The notes beneath the pieces are model-generated. The model searched no databases. It saw nothing but the letters and a program-made list of their open reading frames with translations, and was not told the origin of the DNA. 64,000 nucleotides of DNA, taken from contig CALSOO010000001.1 in NCBI GenBank assembly GCA_943787985.1, forward strand, positions 137,001 to 201,000. Direction: 5' to 3'. The first letter of the stretch is position 1. Each line of letters opens with the position of its first letter. Shown in pieces: positions 43,846 to 53,788 of the stretch. Origin of the DNA: an uncultured Paracoccaceae bacterium (GTDB lineage Bacteria > Pseudomonadota > Alphaproteobacteria > Rhodobacterales > Rhodobacteraceae). The translations under genes and the position numbers were made by a program.

Positions 43846-44919
43846 ATGGACGATCTGAAAGCCAAATATCTTGATCAAATCGCCAATGCTTCGGACGAAG
43901 CTGTGCTCGAGGACATTCGCCTTGCCGCCGTTGGCAAGAAGGGCGAAGTCGCGTTGAAAATGCGTGAACTGGGCAAAATGACCCCCGAAGAGCGCCAGAC
44001 AGCCGGCCCTGCCTTGAACGCGCTCAAGGACGAGATCAACAGCGCTTTGGCGGCCAAGAAATCGGGCCTCGCGGATGCCGCGCTTGATGCCCGCCTGCGC
44101 ACGGAATGGCTGGATGTTACGCTGCCCACGCGCCCGCAGCGCACCGGAACAATTCACCCGATTTCTCAAGTAACCGAAGAGGTTACGGCGATTTTTGCAG
44201 AGATGGGTTTCGCCGTTGCCGAAGGTCCGCGCATCGACACTGACTGGTATAACTTTGACGCTTTGAACATTCCGGGCCACCACCCCGCGCGCGCCGAGAT
44301 GGACACGTTTTACATGCACCGCGCCGAGGGCGACGATCGCCCCCCCCACGTGTTGCGCACGCATACGTCGCCGGTGCAAATCCGCTCTATGGAAAAGACC
44401 GGCGCGCCCACGCGCATCATCTGCCCGGGTGGTGTTTATCGCGCGGATTATGACCAGACCCACACGCCCATGTTCCACCAGGTCGAAGGGCTGGCCATCG
44501 ACAAAGACATTTCGATGGCTAACCTCAAGTGGGTACTGGAAGAATTCGTGAAATCCTACTTTGAAGTCGACGACGTCGACATCCGTTTTCGCGCATCGCA
44601 CTTTCCGTTTACCGAACCTTCAGCCGAAGTTGATATCAGGTGTTCATGGGAAGGCGGCACGCTCAAAGTGGGCGAGGGCGATGATTGGCTGGAAATTCTG
44701 GGGTCCGGCATGGTGCATCCCAAAGTATTGCAAGCGGGCGGAATTGACCCCGCTGAGTGGCAAGGGTTCGCCTTTGGCATGGGCATCGACCGCATCGCGA
44801 TGCTGAAATACGGCATTCCTGATCTTCGTGCATTCTTTGACAGCGATCTGCGCTGGCTGCGGCATTACGGGTTTGCTGCGTTGGACACACCGACGTTGCA
44901 TGGCGGGTTGTCGCGTTGA
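43846..44919 (+). CDS. pheS: phenylalanyl-tRNA synthetase subunit alpha
   Basis: Protein of 357 residues. An N-terminal coiled coil (about 1-85) is followed by the class II catalytic core: motif 2 [28 protein letters not shown] and motif 3 [25 protein letters not shown] 43846 is used, with GGGGATA before it. The stop overlaps the start of the next gene by TTGA. It pairs with pheT, 1.3 kb downstream. Confidence 0.96.
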   Translation: MDDLKAKYLDQIANASDEAVLEDIRLAAVGKKGEVALKMRELGKMTPEERQTAGPALNALKDEINSALAAKKSGLADAALDARLRTEWLDVTLPTRPQRTGTIHPISQVTEEVTAIFAEMGFAVAEGPRIDTDWYNFDALNIPGHHPARAEMDTFYMHRAEGDDRPPHVLRTHTSPVQIRSMEKTGAPTRIICPGGVYRADYDQTHTPMFHQVEGLAIDKDISMANLKWVLEEFVKSYFEVDDVDIRFRASHFPFTEPSAEVDIRCSWEGGTLKVGEGDDWLEILGSGMVHPKVLQAGGIDPAEWQGFAFGMGIDRIAMLKYGIPDLRAFFDSDLRWLRHYGFAALDTPTLHGGLSR

Positions 44920-45281
44920 AAAGCTTTTTGATTGCTTGCCTGCTTTACGTACATGGATTTCGGTTTCGAGACAGGGTTTTGCAAAAAGCGGAAAAAGCCA
45001 ATGAAAATGCGACAAAGGTAGGTGTCGGCGCTGCCGGGGCCGGATGGTTGCTAAGCAATTTTTTCGGCATTTCGTTGGTGGCACACAGCTCTGGCGGAGC
45101 GCTTCTGACTGCTGGATCCGGATATATCGCTGGAACTTATGTTTCAGGGTCAATCGCAGCATTGATAGCAATTGTTGGCTCGGTATTTTGGTTTTTCTTG
45201 CTACCGCTTGGGCTGCTCGTATTGTTCAGGAGACGTATTGGTCAAGCTATGGTGAAAGCGGGTTCTTGGCTTTCCAAGTAG
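44916..45281 (+). CDS. membrane protein inserted between pheS and pheT
   Basis: Frame of 121 residues from TTG overlapping the pheS stop. It has three hydrophobic stretches ([42 protein letters not shown] and a weaker one) and a basic tail. Unknown family, glycine-rich in the middle. The rare start and lack of a strong ribosome site suggest translation coupled to pheS. Confidence 0.55.
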   Translation: MKSFLIACLLYVHGFRFRDRVLQKAEKANENATKVGVGAAGAGWLLSNFFGISLVAHSSGGALLTAGSGYIAGTYVSGSIAALIAIVGSVFWFFLLPLGLLVLFRRRIGQAMVKAGSWLSK

Positions 45282-45351
45282 ATTTTGCCGCAACTTCAAC
45301 CCCACCTTTTTGTGAGATGACTTCCCCAACACCATCCGCCATGTAAAGCGC

Positions 45352-46164
45352 ATGAAATATGCTATCGCCCTACTGCTTGTCCTTGTCACACTGCCTGCGC
45401 ACGCCAAGGGCTTATGGAAGCGCGACTGCCAGCTTGATGTGCCTTGCCTTCTTGAGGACGGGCGCAGTTATCATGTCAAATTCCCCGACGGTTGGGACGG
45501 GACAACCCCGCTGCCTGTTTTGATGCATTTTCACGGCTGGATGCGCACCGGTGCTTTGCCTGTTCAGCATCAACGGATTTCGGGGGCGACACGGCGTCGT
45601 GGCGTTTTGCTGATCGCGCCGAATGGTGCGCGCAAGACGTGGGATTTCTGGAATGACCAAACGGATGATGTGGCGTTCGCGGCGGCTGTCCTTGCAGATG
45701 TTGCTGCGTCCTATCCAATTGATCCTGAACGTATATTTGTATCGGGTTACTCCTACGGATCCGCAATGGCGTGGCGCTATGCGTGCGAGAATGGCAATGA
45801 TGTCGCCGCACTTTTGGGCATTTCGGGCACCATCAGCCAGACGGAAAATTGCCCACAGGCCCCCCGCGAAGTGCGCCACGTGCATGGGACCAACGACACG
45901 GTTATGGATTTCCCGTTTGGCCCGAACGGCGACACAACCCATCCTGTCAAACTGTGGCGTGATGCGTTTGGCTGTGCGGCGGGTGAGGCCCAGGACCCCT
46001 ACAATGTCGTTGATTTCCTGACGTTTGAACGCACCACATGGAAAAATTGTACAAGCGGGCGCAAGGTGACGCTTGATACGCATCCGGGGGGGCATTTCAT
46101 TCCCCACGGTTGGATCGGGCGACAGTTGGACGAGCTTTTGGACCGCAGCCCAACCTACCCTTAA
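45352..46164 (+). CDS. secreted alpha/beta hydrolase (PHB depolymerase/esterase LpqC-like)
   Basis: Protein of 270 residues with a signal peptide (MKYAIALLLVLVTLPAHA). HFHGW forms the oxyanion region, GYSYGSAMAW carries the nucleophile serine, and the C-terminal HPGGHFIPHGW supplies the histidine. Paired cysteines suggest periplasmic disulfides. It resembles feruloyl esterase/polyhydroxybutyrate depolymerase-type enzymes; the real substrate is open. Confidence 0.82.
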   Translation: MKYAIALLLVLVTLPAHAKGLWKRDCQLDVPCLLEDGRSYHVKFPDGWDGTTPLPVLMHFHGWMRTGALPVQHQRISGATRRRGVLLIAPNGARKTWDFWNDQTDDVAFAAAVLADVAASYPIDPERIFVSGYSYGSAMAWRYACENGNDVAALLGISGTISQTENCPQAPREVRHVHGTNDTVMDFPFGPNGDTTHPVKLWRDAFGCAAGEAQDPYNVVDFLTFERTTWKNCTSGRKVTLDTHPGGHFIPHGWIGRQLDELLDRSPTYP

Positions 46165-46248
46165 GTGCAGCTTTACTTGCGCTTTGAGCCATTCTTTGTC
46201 ATTGCAAACGCATCACATCTGATCCCAGTTTCGACAAGGCAATTCCGT

Positions 46249-48645
46249 ATGAAATTCACGCTCTCCTGGCTCAAAGACCATTTGGACACAGACGCCCCGC
46301 TCGATGACATTCTTTACGCGCTCACAGACCTTGGTCTGGAAGTAGAAGGCGTCGAGAACCGTGCGGCGAAGCTGGCTGATTTTACCATCGGCAAAGTGAT
46401 TTCCGCGGAAAAGCACCCTGACGCGGATCGGTTGCGCGTGTGTCAGGTCGACACTGACGAGGGGATGAAACAGATCATCTGCGGCGCCCCGAATGCCCGT
46501 GAGGGCATCACTGTCGTTGTGGCCAAGCCTGGCGTCTATGTTCCTGGAATTGATACCACAATCGGCGTTGGAAAGATCCGTGGCATCGAGAGTTTTGGCA
46601 TGATGGCTTCCGAGCGTGAGATGGAATTATCCGAAGAACACGACGGCATTATTGAACTGCCATCCGGTGATGTCGGGCAGCGTTTTATTGATTGGCTGGC
46701 GGAAAACGATCCGGCCAAAGTCGACCCTGTGATCGAGATTGCGATCACACCGAACCGACCCGACGCCCTTGGGGTGCGCGGCGTTGCGCGCGATTTGGCG
46801 GCGCGGGGTTTGGGCAAGCTTAAAAAGCGCGACGTAGACTACGTTGTGCCGGCGTTCCCTTCTGATCTGAAGGTCAGCATTGACGATGATACGTTGGATG
46901 GCTGCCCCGTTTTTTATGGCCGTTTGATCAAAGGGGTCAAGAACGGCCCATCGCCTGCATGGCTTCAAGATGCCTTGCGCGGGATCGGGTTGCGTCCGAT
47001 TTCTTTCCTTGTGGATGTGACCAATTTTTTCACCTACGACCGCAACCGTCCGCTGCATGTTTTTGACGCGGATAAGGTGGTTGGACACTTGCGGGTCCAC
47101 CGCGCCAAAGGCGGTGAAGAGATCACTGCGCTGGATGACAAAACCTATACTTTGCAAGCTGGCCAAATGGTGATTTCCGACGACAATGGTGTCGAAAGCA
47201 TCGCCGGTATCATGGGTGGGTTGAACACAGGTTGCACAGAGGAGACGGTGAACGTCTTTGTTGAAAGCGCTTACTGGGATCCGGTTCAAATCGCTTACGC
47301 AGGCCGCGCGCTCAAGATAAATTCCGATGCGCGTTACCGTTTCGAACGCGGAGTCGACCCTGCCTTTACCCCCGAGGGTTTGGAGCATGCGGTGCGGATG
47401 ATTGTAGATCACGCAGGCGGTGAAGTTTCCGAAATTATCAAGGCGGGGGATGTTCCGAACACGGCGCGTGCCTTCAAACTGGACGCCGCGCGCATTCGGT
47501 CTTTGGTGGGTATGGAAATCCCTGAATCCACGCAGCGTCAAACACTTACGGCCTTGGGTTTCCGCCTTGAGGGCGACATGGCGCATGTCCCCAGCTGGCG
47601 TCCTGACGTTCAGGGTGACGCCGATTTGGTCGAAGAGGTCGCGCGCATCGCATCGCTGACCAAACTGAAAGGGCGGCCGTTGCCGCGTTTGACAGATGGT
47701 GTGCCAAAGCCTGTGATGACGCCAATGCAGCGCCGCGAACAGATCGCGCGCCGGACCTGTGCCGCTTTGGGCTACAACGAATGTGTCACTTATACATTTA
47801 TCGATCAGGCCTCTGCGGCGCTGTTTGGGGGCGGCACCGACATTACAATGCTCGAGAATCCGATCAGCACGGACATGAGCCACATGCGTCCCGCGCTTTT
47901 GCCCGGTCTGTTGCAAGCCGCGGCGCGCAATCAGGCGCGCGGTTTTGCGGACGTCGCAATGTTTGAAGTTGGGCCTGCCTTTGAAGGTGGAGAGCCGGGC
48001 GAGCAGCACAATCTGGTCACAGGTTTGCTGGTCGGGCGAACAGGCGCAAAAGACGTGCACGGTGCCTCGCGCGGTGTTGATGTGTTTGATGTCAAAGCTG
48101 ACGCCGAAGCGGTTTTGGAAGCAATGGGTGCGCCGGCCAAAGTGCAAATCATGCGCGGTGCGGATGCGTCATGGCACCCGGGTCGTCATGGGAAAATCTG
48201 CCTTGGCCCCAAAAAGGTCATTGGCATTTTTGGCGAAATTCACCCCAAGATTTTGACCGAGATGGGCATCAAAGGGCCGGCAATGGCCTTTACCCTGTGG
48301 CCTGCTGAAATTCCGGTGCCACGCAAAACCGGCGCCAACAAAGGGGCCTTGGTGATCAGCGATCTGCAAGCCGTTGACCGCGACTTTGCCTTTGTTGTGG
48401 ACGCTGATGTTGAAGCGCTGACACTCGTCAACGCTGCGGCTGGTGCAGACAAGGCTTTGATTGACGGAGTGCGGGTGTTCGACGAATTCATCGGTGGCAG
48501 CTTGGGGGAAGGCAAGAAATCTCTTGCGATCACCGTGCGCTTGCAACCCAAAGACGCGACGCTAAAAGATGCAGACATTGAAGCGGTAAGCGCCAAAGTC
48601 GTGGAAAAAGTGACCAAAGCCACCGGCGGCGTGCTGCGGGGCTAA
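46249..48645 (+). CDS. pheT: phenylalanyl-tRNA synthetase subunit beta
   Basis: Protein of 798 residues with the full domain set: an N-terminal tRNA-binding domain (about 40-150), the B3/B4 editing domain (about 210-375), B5 (about 400-475), a catalytic-like core and a C-terminal FDX-ACB domain (about 705-798). ATG 46249 (MKFTLSWLKDHL) is the family start; the extra upstream frame is dropped. Its separation from pheS by two genes is noted in the findings. Confidence 0.96.
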   Translation: MKFTLSWLKDHLDTDAPLDDILYALTDLGLEVEGVENRAAKLADFTIGKVISAEKHPDADRLRVCQVDTDEGMKQIICGAPNAREGITVVVAKPGVYVPGIDTTIGVGKIRGIESFGMMASEREMELSEEHDGIIELPSGDVGQRFIDWLAENDPAKVDPVIEIAITPNRPDALGVRGVARDLAARGLGKLKKRDVDYVVPAFPSDLKVSIDDDTLDGCPVFYGRLIKGVKNGPSPAWLQDALRGIGLRPISFLVDVTNFFTYDRNRPLHVFDADKVVGHLRVHRAKGGEEITALDDKTYTLQAGQMVISDDNGVESIAGIMGGLNTGCTEETVNVFVESAYWDPVQIAYAGRALKINSDARYRFERGVDPAFTPEGLEHAVRMIVDHAGGEVSEIIKAGDVPNTARAFKLDAARIRSLVGMEIPESTQRQTLTALGFRLEGDMAHVPSWRPDVQGDADLVEEVARIASLTKLKGRPLPRLTDGVPKPVMTPMQRREQIARRTCAALGYNECVTYTFIDQASAALFGGGTDITMLENPISTDMSHMRPALLPGLLQAAARNQARGFADVAMFEVGPAFEGGEPGEQHNLVTGLLVGRTGAKDVHGASRGVDVFDVKADAEAVLEAMGAPAKVQIMRGADASWHPGRHGKICLGPKKVIGIFGEIHPKILTEMGIKGPAMAFTLWPAEIPVPRKTGANKGALVISDLQAVDRDFAFVVDADVEALTLVNAAAGADKALIDGVRVFDEFIGGSLGEGKKSLAITVRLQPKDATLKDADIEAVSAKVVEKVTKATGGVLRG

Positions 48646-48672
48646 ATGCCCGCGCTATAAAGGAGATCATGG

Positions 48673-49119
48673 ATGTTGAACGTATATCTTTCAGGCGAAA
48701 TCCACACCGATTGGCGCGAGCAGATCATTGAGGGTGCACAAGGCCTGGACATGAGCTTTCACGGCCCTGTCACGGATCACGCGGCCAGTGATGATTGCGG
48801 TGTGGCGATCCTTGGGGCGGAGCCGAACAAGTTCTGGCATGATCGCAAAGGTGCGCAAATCAACGCAATCCGCACCCGCAAGGGTATTGAGGATGCGGAT
48901 ATTGTGGTGGTGCGTTTCGGCGAGAAATACAAACAGTGGAACGCTGCCTTTGACGCGGGCTATGCTGCGGCTTTGGGCAAGTCTTTGATTATTTTACACG
49001 GTGCCGATCACGCACATGCCCTTAAAGAAGTGGATGCCGCCGCTTTGGCCGTGGCAGAGGATCCGGCACAAGTTGTCCAGATCCTCCATTATGTTTTGAC
49101 GGGCGGTTTGCCGGCTTAA
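48673..49119 (+). CDS. ytoQ: YtoQ family protein
   Basis: Protein of 148 residues matching the YtoQ family (MLNVYLSGEIHTDWREQI, VTDHAASDDCG, DADIVVVRFGEKYKQWNAAFDAGYAAALGK), a nucleoside deoxyribosyltransferase-like fold of unknown function. AAGGAGA precedes ATG. Its stop overlaps the convergent GST gene by four bases. Confidence 0.88.
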   Translation: MLNVYLSGEIHTDWREQIIEGAQGLDMSFHGPVTDHAASDDCGVAILGAEPNKFWHDRKGAQINAIRTRKGIEDADIVVVRFGEKYKQWNAAFDAGYAAALGKSLIILHGADHAHALKEVDAAALAVAEDPAQVVQILHYVLTGGLPA

Positions 49120-49814
49120 GAGCGCGGTGGGATCAAACGCCCTTTGGCAACGGCAGGGCGCGCCAGAAAGCGTTCCAGATAGGCAACGAGGTTTTTGTGC
49201 CCACTCCAGTTTACCGCCTCATGAGCGCCGTAGAACTCGAGTGATGCAAGCCACGGCGCGATGGCGATGTCAGCAATAGAATAGTCGCCCGCGATCCACT
49301 CTTGGCCCTCGAGTTCTTTGTCCAGAACCGCCAGTAAACGACGCGCTTCTGCCTGGTAGCGCTGTTGGGGGCGCTTGTCCTCCCACTCCGAGCCTGCAAA
49401 CTTGGTGAAAAACCCGAGTTGACCCAGCATCGGGCCAAGGCCACCCATTTGGAACATGAGCCATTGGATGACTTTGAGTTTTTGGGCCGGAGTTGACCCT
49501 GCCAGTTTTCCCGACTTCTCCGCCAGATAGATCAGGATAGCCCCCGATTCAAACAGACCCAATGGCGCGCCGTCAGGCCCGTTTGGGTCGACGATGGCAG
49601 GGATTTTGTTGTTGGGATTGAGGGACAGAAATTCAGGGCTCTTCACATCAACATCGGACAAGGTGACGGTATGTGCCTCATAGGGTATCCCCATTTCCTC
49701 CAGTGCAATTGAGACCTTCACCCCGTTGGGCGTCGGAAAGGAGTAAAGCTGTAGAATATCCGGGTTCTGTGCGGGCCAACGTTTGGTAATTTCGAAGTCG
49801 CTTATCTTTGACAT
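49116..49814 (-). CDS. glutathione S-transferase (YghU/Ure2p-like)
   Basis: Protein of 232 residues. The N-terminal thioredoxin-like domain (LYSFPTPNGVKVSIALEEMG, SLNPNNKIPAIVDPNG, LFESGAILIYLAEK) is followed by a helical C-terminal domain. The TPNG site and NPNNKIP motif are of the YghU/YfcG disulfide-oxidoreductase type. ATG 49814 follows AGGAGA. Confidence 0.88.
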   Translation of the reverse strand: MSKISDFEITKRWPAQNPDILQLYSFPTPNGVKVSIALEEMGIPYEAHTVTLSDVDVKSPEFLSLNPNNKIPAIVDPNGPDGAPLGLFESGAILIYLAEKSGKLAGSTPAQKLKVIQWLMFQMGGLGPMLGQLGFFTKFAGSEWEDKRPQQRYQAEARRLLAVLDKELEGQEWIAGDYSIADIAIAPWLASLEFYGAHEAVNWSGHKNLVAYLERFLARPAVAKGRLIPPRS

Positions 49815-49958
49815 GACTGTCTCCTGTTTTTGTTGACGCAATCTAGGCAGTATTCCCCTTAAAAACAGCGTCCCAATAGTATTAATATGTGTTAATGGCT
49901 GTGCATTGGCGCACGTTGATACAACGCGAAGGCCAAAATAAAAAACGAGGGAACTAAA

Positions 49959-50372
49959 ATATTAAAAGAATTCAAAGACTTCATCGCCAAAGGCAACGTC
50001 ATGGATATGGCCGTTGGTATCATCATCGGTGCTGCGTTTACGGCGATTGTCGGCTCTTTGGTGGCTGATTTGATTAACCCGATCATCAGCCTCTTTATGG
50101 GTGGCATCGACTTTAGCGGCATGTATGCATTGTTGGGTGACGGTGAATATACCTCCATCGGTGCAGCCGAAGAAGCCGGCGCTGCGGTCTTTGCTTACGG
50201 TCGTTTCATCATGGCGATCATCAACTTTGTGATCATCGCATTCGTTGTGTTCATGCTGGTAAAAGCTGTGAACAAAACGAAAAAAGCCGAGCCGGAAGCA
50301 GCACCAGAGGCGCCAAAAGGCCCAACACAAGAAGAGCTGTTGGCTGACATCTTGGCGGCTTTGAAGAAGTAA
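49959..50372 (+). CDS. mscL: large-conductance mechanosensitive channel MscL (apparent ATA start)
   Basis: Protein of 137 residues that opens under membrane tension on osmotic downshock. The canonical N-terminus (M)[19 protein letters not shown] is read in frame only if translation begins at ATA 49959. GAGGGA stands exactly six bases before that codon, and no ATG, GTG or TTG exists in frame between an upstream TGA (49917) and ATG 50001. Two helices ([47 protein letters not shown]) and a C-terminal helical bundle ([13 protein letters not shown]) follow. Starting at ATG 50001 would delete the first amphipathic helix. Confidence 0.9.
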   Translation: MLKEFKDFIAKGNVMDMAVGIIIGAAFTAIVGSLVADLINPIISLFMGGIDFSGMYALLGDGEYTSIGAAEEAGAAVFAYGRFIMAIINFVIIAFVVFMLVKAVNKTKKAEPEAAPEAPKGPTQEELLADILAALKK

Positions 50373-50394
50373 TCAAAGTTTTACTTTGAATGTG

Positions 50395-50424
50395 AAAGGC
50401 CCGCTGGTGCGTCCAGTGGGCCTT
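50395..50424. terminator. bidirectional terminator between mscL and ald
   Basis: AAAGGCCCGCTGG (50395-50407) pairs with CCAGTGGGCCTTTT through a five-base loop (one G.T pair). T-runs lie on the plus side and A-rich sequence on the other side, so it can serve both convergent genes. Confidence 0.85.
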
Positions 50425-50431
50425 TTGCGTT

Positions 50432-51550
50432 TTATAGTTTCAGTGCCAACGTGGGAGAAACAACATCAAGTCCCAATGCTTTGCCAACCGCATAGTAGGT
50501 CAGTTTGCCTGCATGCACATTCAGGCCTGCCAACAAATGCGCATCATCCTCGCAGGCTTTGCGCCATCCTTTGTCCGCCAGGGCGAGCATAAACGGCATC
50601 GTAGCATTCCCAAGCGCGATCGTAGACGTGCGCGCAACGGCGCCTGGCATATTGGCGACGCAATAGTGCATGATCCCGTCGACGTTGTAGATCGGATCTT
50701 GATGGGTGGTGGCTTTAGAGGTTTCAAAGCAGCCGCCTTGATCGATTGCGACATCTACAATTGCAGCACCGGGCTTCAGTTCGCTTAACTGCGCACGGCT
50801 GATCAGCTTGGGCGCGGCTGCGCCCGGAATGAGGACTGCGCCGATGATCAAATCGGCTTCGCGCGCCAGTTCAACCGTGTTACCTGCGCTTGCGTAGCTG
50901 GTTTTAAAGTCTCTTGAGAATACATCATCCAAATAGCGCATGCGGGCCAGTGAGCGGTCCAGAACGGTGACATCTGCGCCCATTCCTGCTGCAACGCGTG
51001 CTGCATGGGTGCCGACGACGCCGCCGCCAATGACCACAACACGTGCGGGTCCGACGCCCGGGACACCCCCCATCAAAACGCCGCGACCGCCGTTGGCTTT
51101 TTGCAAAGTCCAAGCCCCCACTTGTGGGGCCAAACGACCAGCAACTTCGGACATTGGAGCCAAAAGTGGCAAGCCTCCATTGGCATCTGTCACGGTTTCA
51201 TAAGCGATCGCTGTGCATCCTGATGCCAACAAGTCCGCGGTTTGCTCAGGATCCGGTGCGAGGTGAAGATAGGTGAACAAAAGTTGCCCTTCGCGCAGCA
51301 TTTTGCGCTCTTGAGGCTGGGGTTCTTTCACTTTTACGATCATGTCCGCGCTGGCAAATATTTCTTTGGCGGTTGGTACCACTTGGGCACCTGCAGTGCT
51401 GTAGTCCTTGTCCGAAAAACCGGCGCCAGCACCAGCGCCCGCCTGGATCATGACGTCGTGGCCATGTTTCACCGCTTCAAAGGCGGCGTTTGGCGTCATA
51501 CCGACGCGGAACTCTTGTGGTTTGATTTCTGTGGGGCATCCGATGCGCAT
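50432..51550 (-). CDS. ald: alanine dehydrogenase
   Basis: Protein of 372 residues, typical Ald length, interconverting L-alanine and pyruvate with NAD and ammonium. MRIGCPTEIKPQEFRVGMTP, catalytic KVKEPQPQE, the NAD-binding VVIGGGVVGTHAARVAAGMGADVTVLD and DVAIDQGG are all present. It is divergent from an Lrp-type regulator with a 139-base spacer, as in many alphaproteobacteria where alanine induces ald. Confidence 0.95.
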   Translation of the reverse strand: MRIGCPTEIKPQEFRVGMTPNAAFEAVKHGHDVMIQAGAGAGAGFSDKDYSTAGAQVVPTAKEIFASADMIVKVKEPQPQERKMLREGQLLFTYLHLAPDPEQTADLLASGCTAIAYETVTDANGGLPLLAPMSEVAGRLAPQVGAWTLQKANGGRGVLMGGVPGVGPARVVVIGGGVVGTHAARVAAGMGADVTVLDRSLARMRYLDDVFSRDFKTSYASAGNTVELAREADLIIGAVLIPGAAAPKLISRAQLSELKPGAAIVDVAIDQGGCFETSKATTHQDPIYNVDGIMHYCVANMPGAVARTSTIALGNATMPFMLALADKGWRKACEDDAHLLAGLNVHAGKLTYYAVGKALGLDVVSPTLALKL

Positions 51551-51689
51551 GACTGTCTCCTCATTTGTCGTCGCCTTTTGACTATGGGGTGTTGTGCATA
51601 GAATAGGGGGTGCAAAATGATCACCAATATTGCACCATAGGCGATGAATATTCGAAGAAACCTGACTTTTGTCGAAGGAAATGGTGAAA

Positions 51690-52148
51690 ATGTCACTGGA
51701 CTCAACAGACCGACGTATTTTGAAAGTTTTGCAGCGTGAAGGCAGAATGTCGAATTCCGACTTGTCAGTCTCTGTGAATCTGTCCGCATCGGCGTGTCAT
51801 CGTCGTGTGCAGCGTTTGGAAAAGGACGGGTTTATCCGTGACTACGTCGCATTGCTGGACGCGCGTAAACTTGGTGTCCCAACAACAGTTTTTGTAGAGA
51901 TCACCCTGCAAGGTCAGGCAGATGAAGTGCTTGATGCTTTTGAAAAGGCAGTCGCGCGTATCCCTGACGTCCTTGAGTGCCACTTGATGGCAGGCAGCGC
52001 GGACTATTTGCTAAAAGTGGTTGCAGAAAATACCGAAGATTTTGCACGGATTCACAGGCAGCACTTGGCCCGTTTGCCCGGTGTTCAGCAAATGCAGTCA
52101 AGTTTCGCCCTGCGTACGGTTTTCAAAACCACGGCCCTGCCTGTTTAA
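51690..52148 (+). CDS. Lrp/AsnC regulator, probable activator of ald
   Basis: Protein of 152 residues with an N-terminal helix-turn-helix (EGRMSNSDLSVSVNLSASACHRRVQRLEKDGFI) and a RAM domain (about 68-145). Being divergent from ald, it is probably the AldR-type alanine-responsive regulator. ATG 51690 is chosen (GAAGGA ten bases before it); ATG 51681 would place the site too close. Confidence 0.88.
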   Translation: MSLDSTDRRILKVLQREGRMSNSDLSVSVNLSASACHRRVQRLEKDGFIRDYVALLDARKLGVPTTVFVEITLQGQADEVLDAFEKAVARIPDVLECHLMAGSADYLLKVVAENTEDFARIHRQHLARLPGVQQMQSSFALRTVFKTTALPV

Positions 52149-52151
52149 ACG

Positions 52152-52616
52152 TCAGGCGCTGTTTGCGCGATCTTCAAGAGCTTTGGCAAATTGAGCGGCT
52201 CTCAATTTGAACCGCTTGTTCAAAGTCGATTTGGCAAGCTTGAGCGATTGCAACAACAAGCGGGCGGAAAGTGTGGTTGCTTTGACCTCAAATTCTACAG
52301 CCAGGCGGGTTCTGGTCTTGGACAAAGCCAAAAGCTGAAGATTGCCCGCCCCGTCAAGTCCTGAAGAAATGGTTTCCACAGCGATTTCTGTGGGGTGTTC
52401 AAAGCGTATAATGGTCGCCTCGACTTCACGTTCTTTTCCACGCATCAGAAAATTGGCCCGCCATTTCATGCCGGCGCCTGCCACGGTGCACATGTCCAAA
52501 CGCTGCACATCTGCGCCACGTCGCATGGCGGCTCGTTCGTATGAGTCGAATTCGGTTATCATTTCGAAAACCTGTTCGATGGGCGCGTCAACGTCTTCAC
52601 GGGTGGTGAAAATCAT
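52152..52616 (-). CDS. SRPBCC family protein (START-like)
   Basis: Protein of 154 residues with the polyketide-cyclase/SRPBCC layout: an opening MIFTTREDVDAPIEQVFEMITEFDSYE, a middle beta-sheet and a long C-terminal helix. It binds hydrophobic ligands in related families; no ligand is suggested here. It converges on the Lrp gene (three bases apart) and follows nudC. Confidence 0.8.
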   Translation of the reverse strand: MIFTTREDVDAPIEQVFEMITEFDSYERAAMRRGADVQRLDMCTVAGAGMKWRANFLMRGKEREVEATIIRFEHPTEIAVETISSGLDGAGNLQLLALSKTRTRLAVEFEVKATTLSARLLLQSLKLAKSTLNKRFKLRAAQFAKALEDRANSA

Positions 52617-52654
52617 AAAGAAACCTGCTTGATTTAGATTTGACGAGTTTCCCC

Positions 52655-53623
52655 TTAATCCAGAGTATCCGCAAGCCAGTTTTCCAGCAAAAAATGTGCA
52701 ATTGCACCTTTTCGCGCAGGTAAGATCGTTGGGTGTTCACCTGCGAATGCTTGCATCATGTCTTCACGTGTGACCCACATGGCGTCTTCAATCTCAACCG
52801 GGTCGATGTTGATGTCCTTGCTGGTCGCCTCACCAGCGCATCCAAACATCAATGACGCCGGAAATGGCCACGGCTGGCTGGCAAGATAGCTCACCGGCCC
52901 AACCTTTACACCCGACTCCTCGAACACTTCACGGCGTACGGCCGCTTCTAGTGTCTCGCCCGGCTCTACAAAGCCGGCCAGCAGAGAATACATGCCTTGC
53001 GGCCAGCCTGGCGAGCGGCCCATGAGGACCGAATTGCCATGGGTGATGAGCATGATGACCACGGGATCTGTGCGTGGAAAGTGATGGGTTCCACAGGCCG
53101 CACAATTGCGCTGCCACCCTGCTTGCGCCATTTCGGTCCCAGTGCCGCATTTTGCGCAGAACCCGTGAGAACCATGCCACATCTGAACAGCCCGCCCCGA
53201 CGCTGCCAGTTCTGCATCGCGCGGAGACAACCACGTCATCACCCGCCGAAGTTCAGCAAATACGTAATCCTGAGGCAAGCTGGGATGGTGTTGTTCGCTT
53301 GGATCCAGAAAACCGCCCAACTGGCTTTGGTCCAGATCATCGGGGTTCCAGTCTGACATATCAAAAGCGAATCGTCCGGCCCCGTCTTCGCGGCCCAAGA
53401 AAATCACATCAGGGCTGGCGTCTGCCAATATCGGATGGTCCATATCCAAGCGCACAAGGCTCGCTGGACGCGTTTTATGGATGAGGGGTTTCCCACGCCA
53501 AAACACAATTGCCTTGCTGTCGGACGCTTTGCGGAGATACGCCAGTGCCGCGGAATTTCCACGAATTTCGCCAGCGCGATCAAGAGCCGAGCCTCCGAAT
53601 GTAACCGTTTCTGCGTGTTTCAT
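52655..53623 (-). CDS. nudC: NAD(H) pyrophosphatase NudC
   Basis: Protein of 322 residues that hydrolyses NADH (and NAD-capped RNA in characterised homologues). A zinc ribbon (CAKCGTG...CAACGTH) precedes the Nudix box GFVEPGETLEAAVRREVFEESGV, and SQPWPFPASLM is the NudC signature. ATG 53623 follows GGGGGAG; the longer frame is not needed. Confidence 0.92.
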   Translation of the reverse strand: MKHAETVTFGGSALDRAGEIRGNSAALAYLRKASDSKAIVFWRGKPLIHKTRPASLVRLDMDHPILADASPDVIFLGREDGAGRFAFDMSDWNPDDLDQSQLGGFLDPSEQHHPSLPQDYVFAELRRVMTWLSPRDAELAASGRAVQMWHGSHGFCAKCGTGTEMAQAGWQRNCAACGTHHFPRTDPVVIMLITHGNSVLMGRSPGWPQGMYSLLAGFVEPGETLEAAVRREVFEESGVKVGPVSYLASQPWPFPASLMFGCAGEATSKDINIDPVEIEDAMWVTREDMMQAFAGEHPTILPARKGAIAHFLLENWLADTLD

Positions 53624-53788
53624 ATCTGCTCCCCCAAAGTTTGGCAGAGGCTTGGCATGGCTTGGTGGTTTAGGCAATCCCGCGTGTGACCCTTCGTCGC
53701 TTGTACCTTTTTACGGGAGTGCATTGAATCTAACAGTCGCAGCACGCGAGTATTTGCGATACTTAGTAGTGAGCAGAAGGGTGTGTTC

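Noticed and set aside
46627..48147. 506-codon open frame on the minus strand
   Set aside because: It lies wholly antisense to pheT and is an effect of third-position GC bias; no family resemblance.
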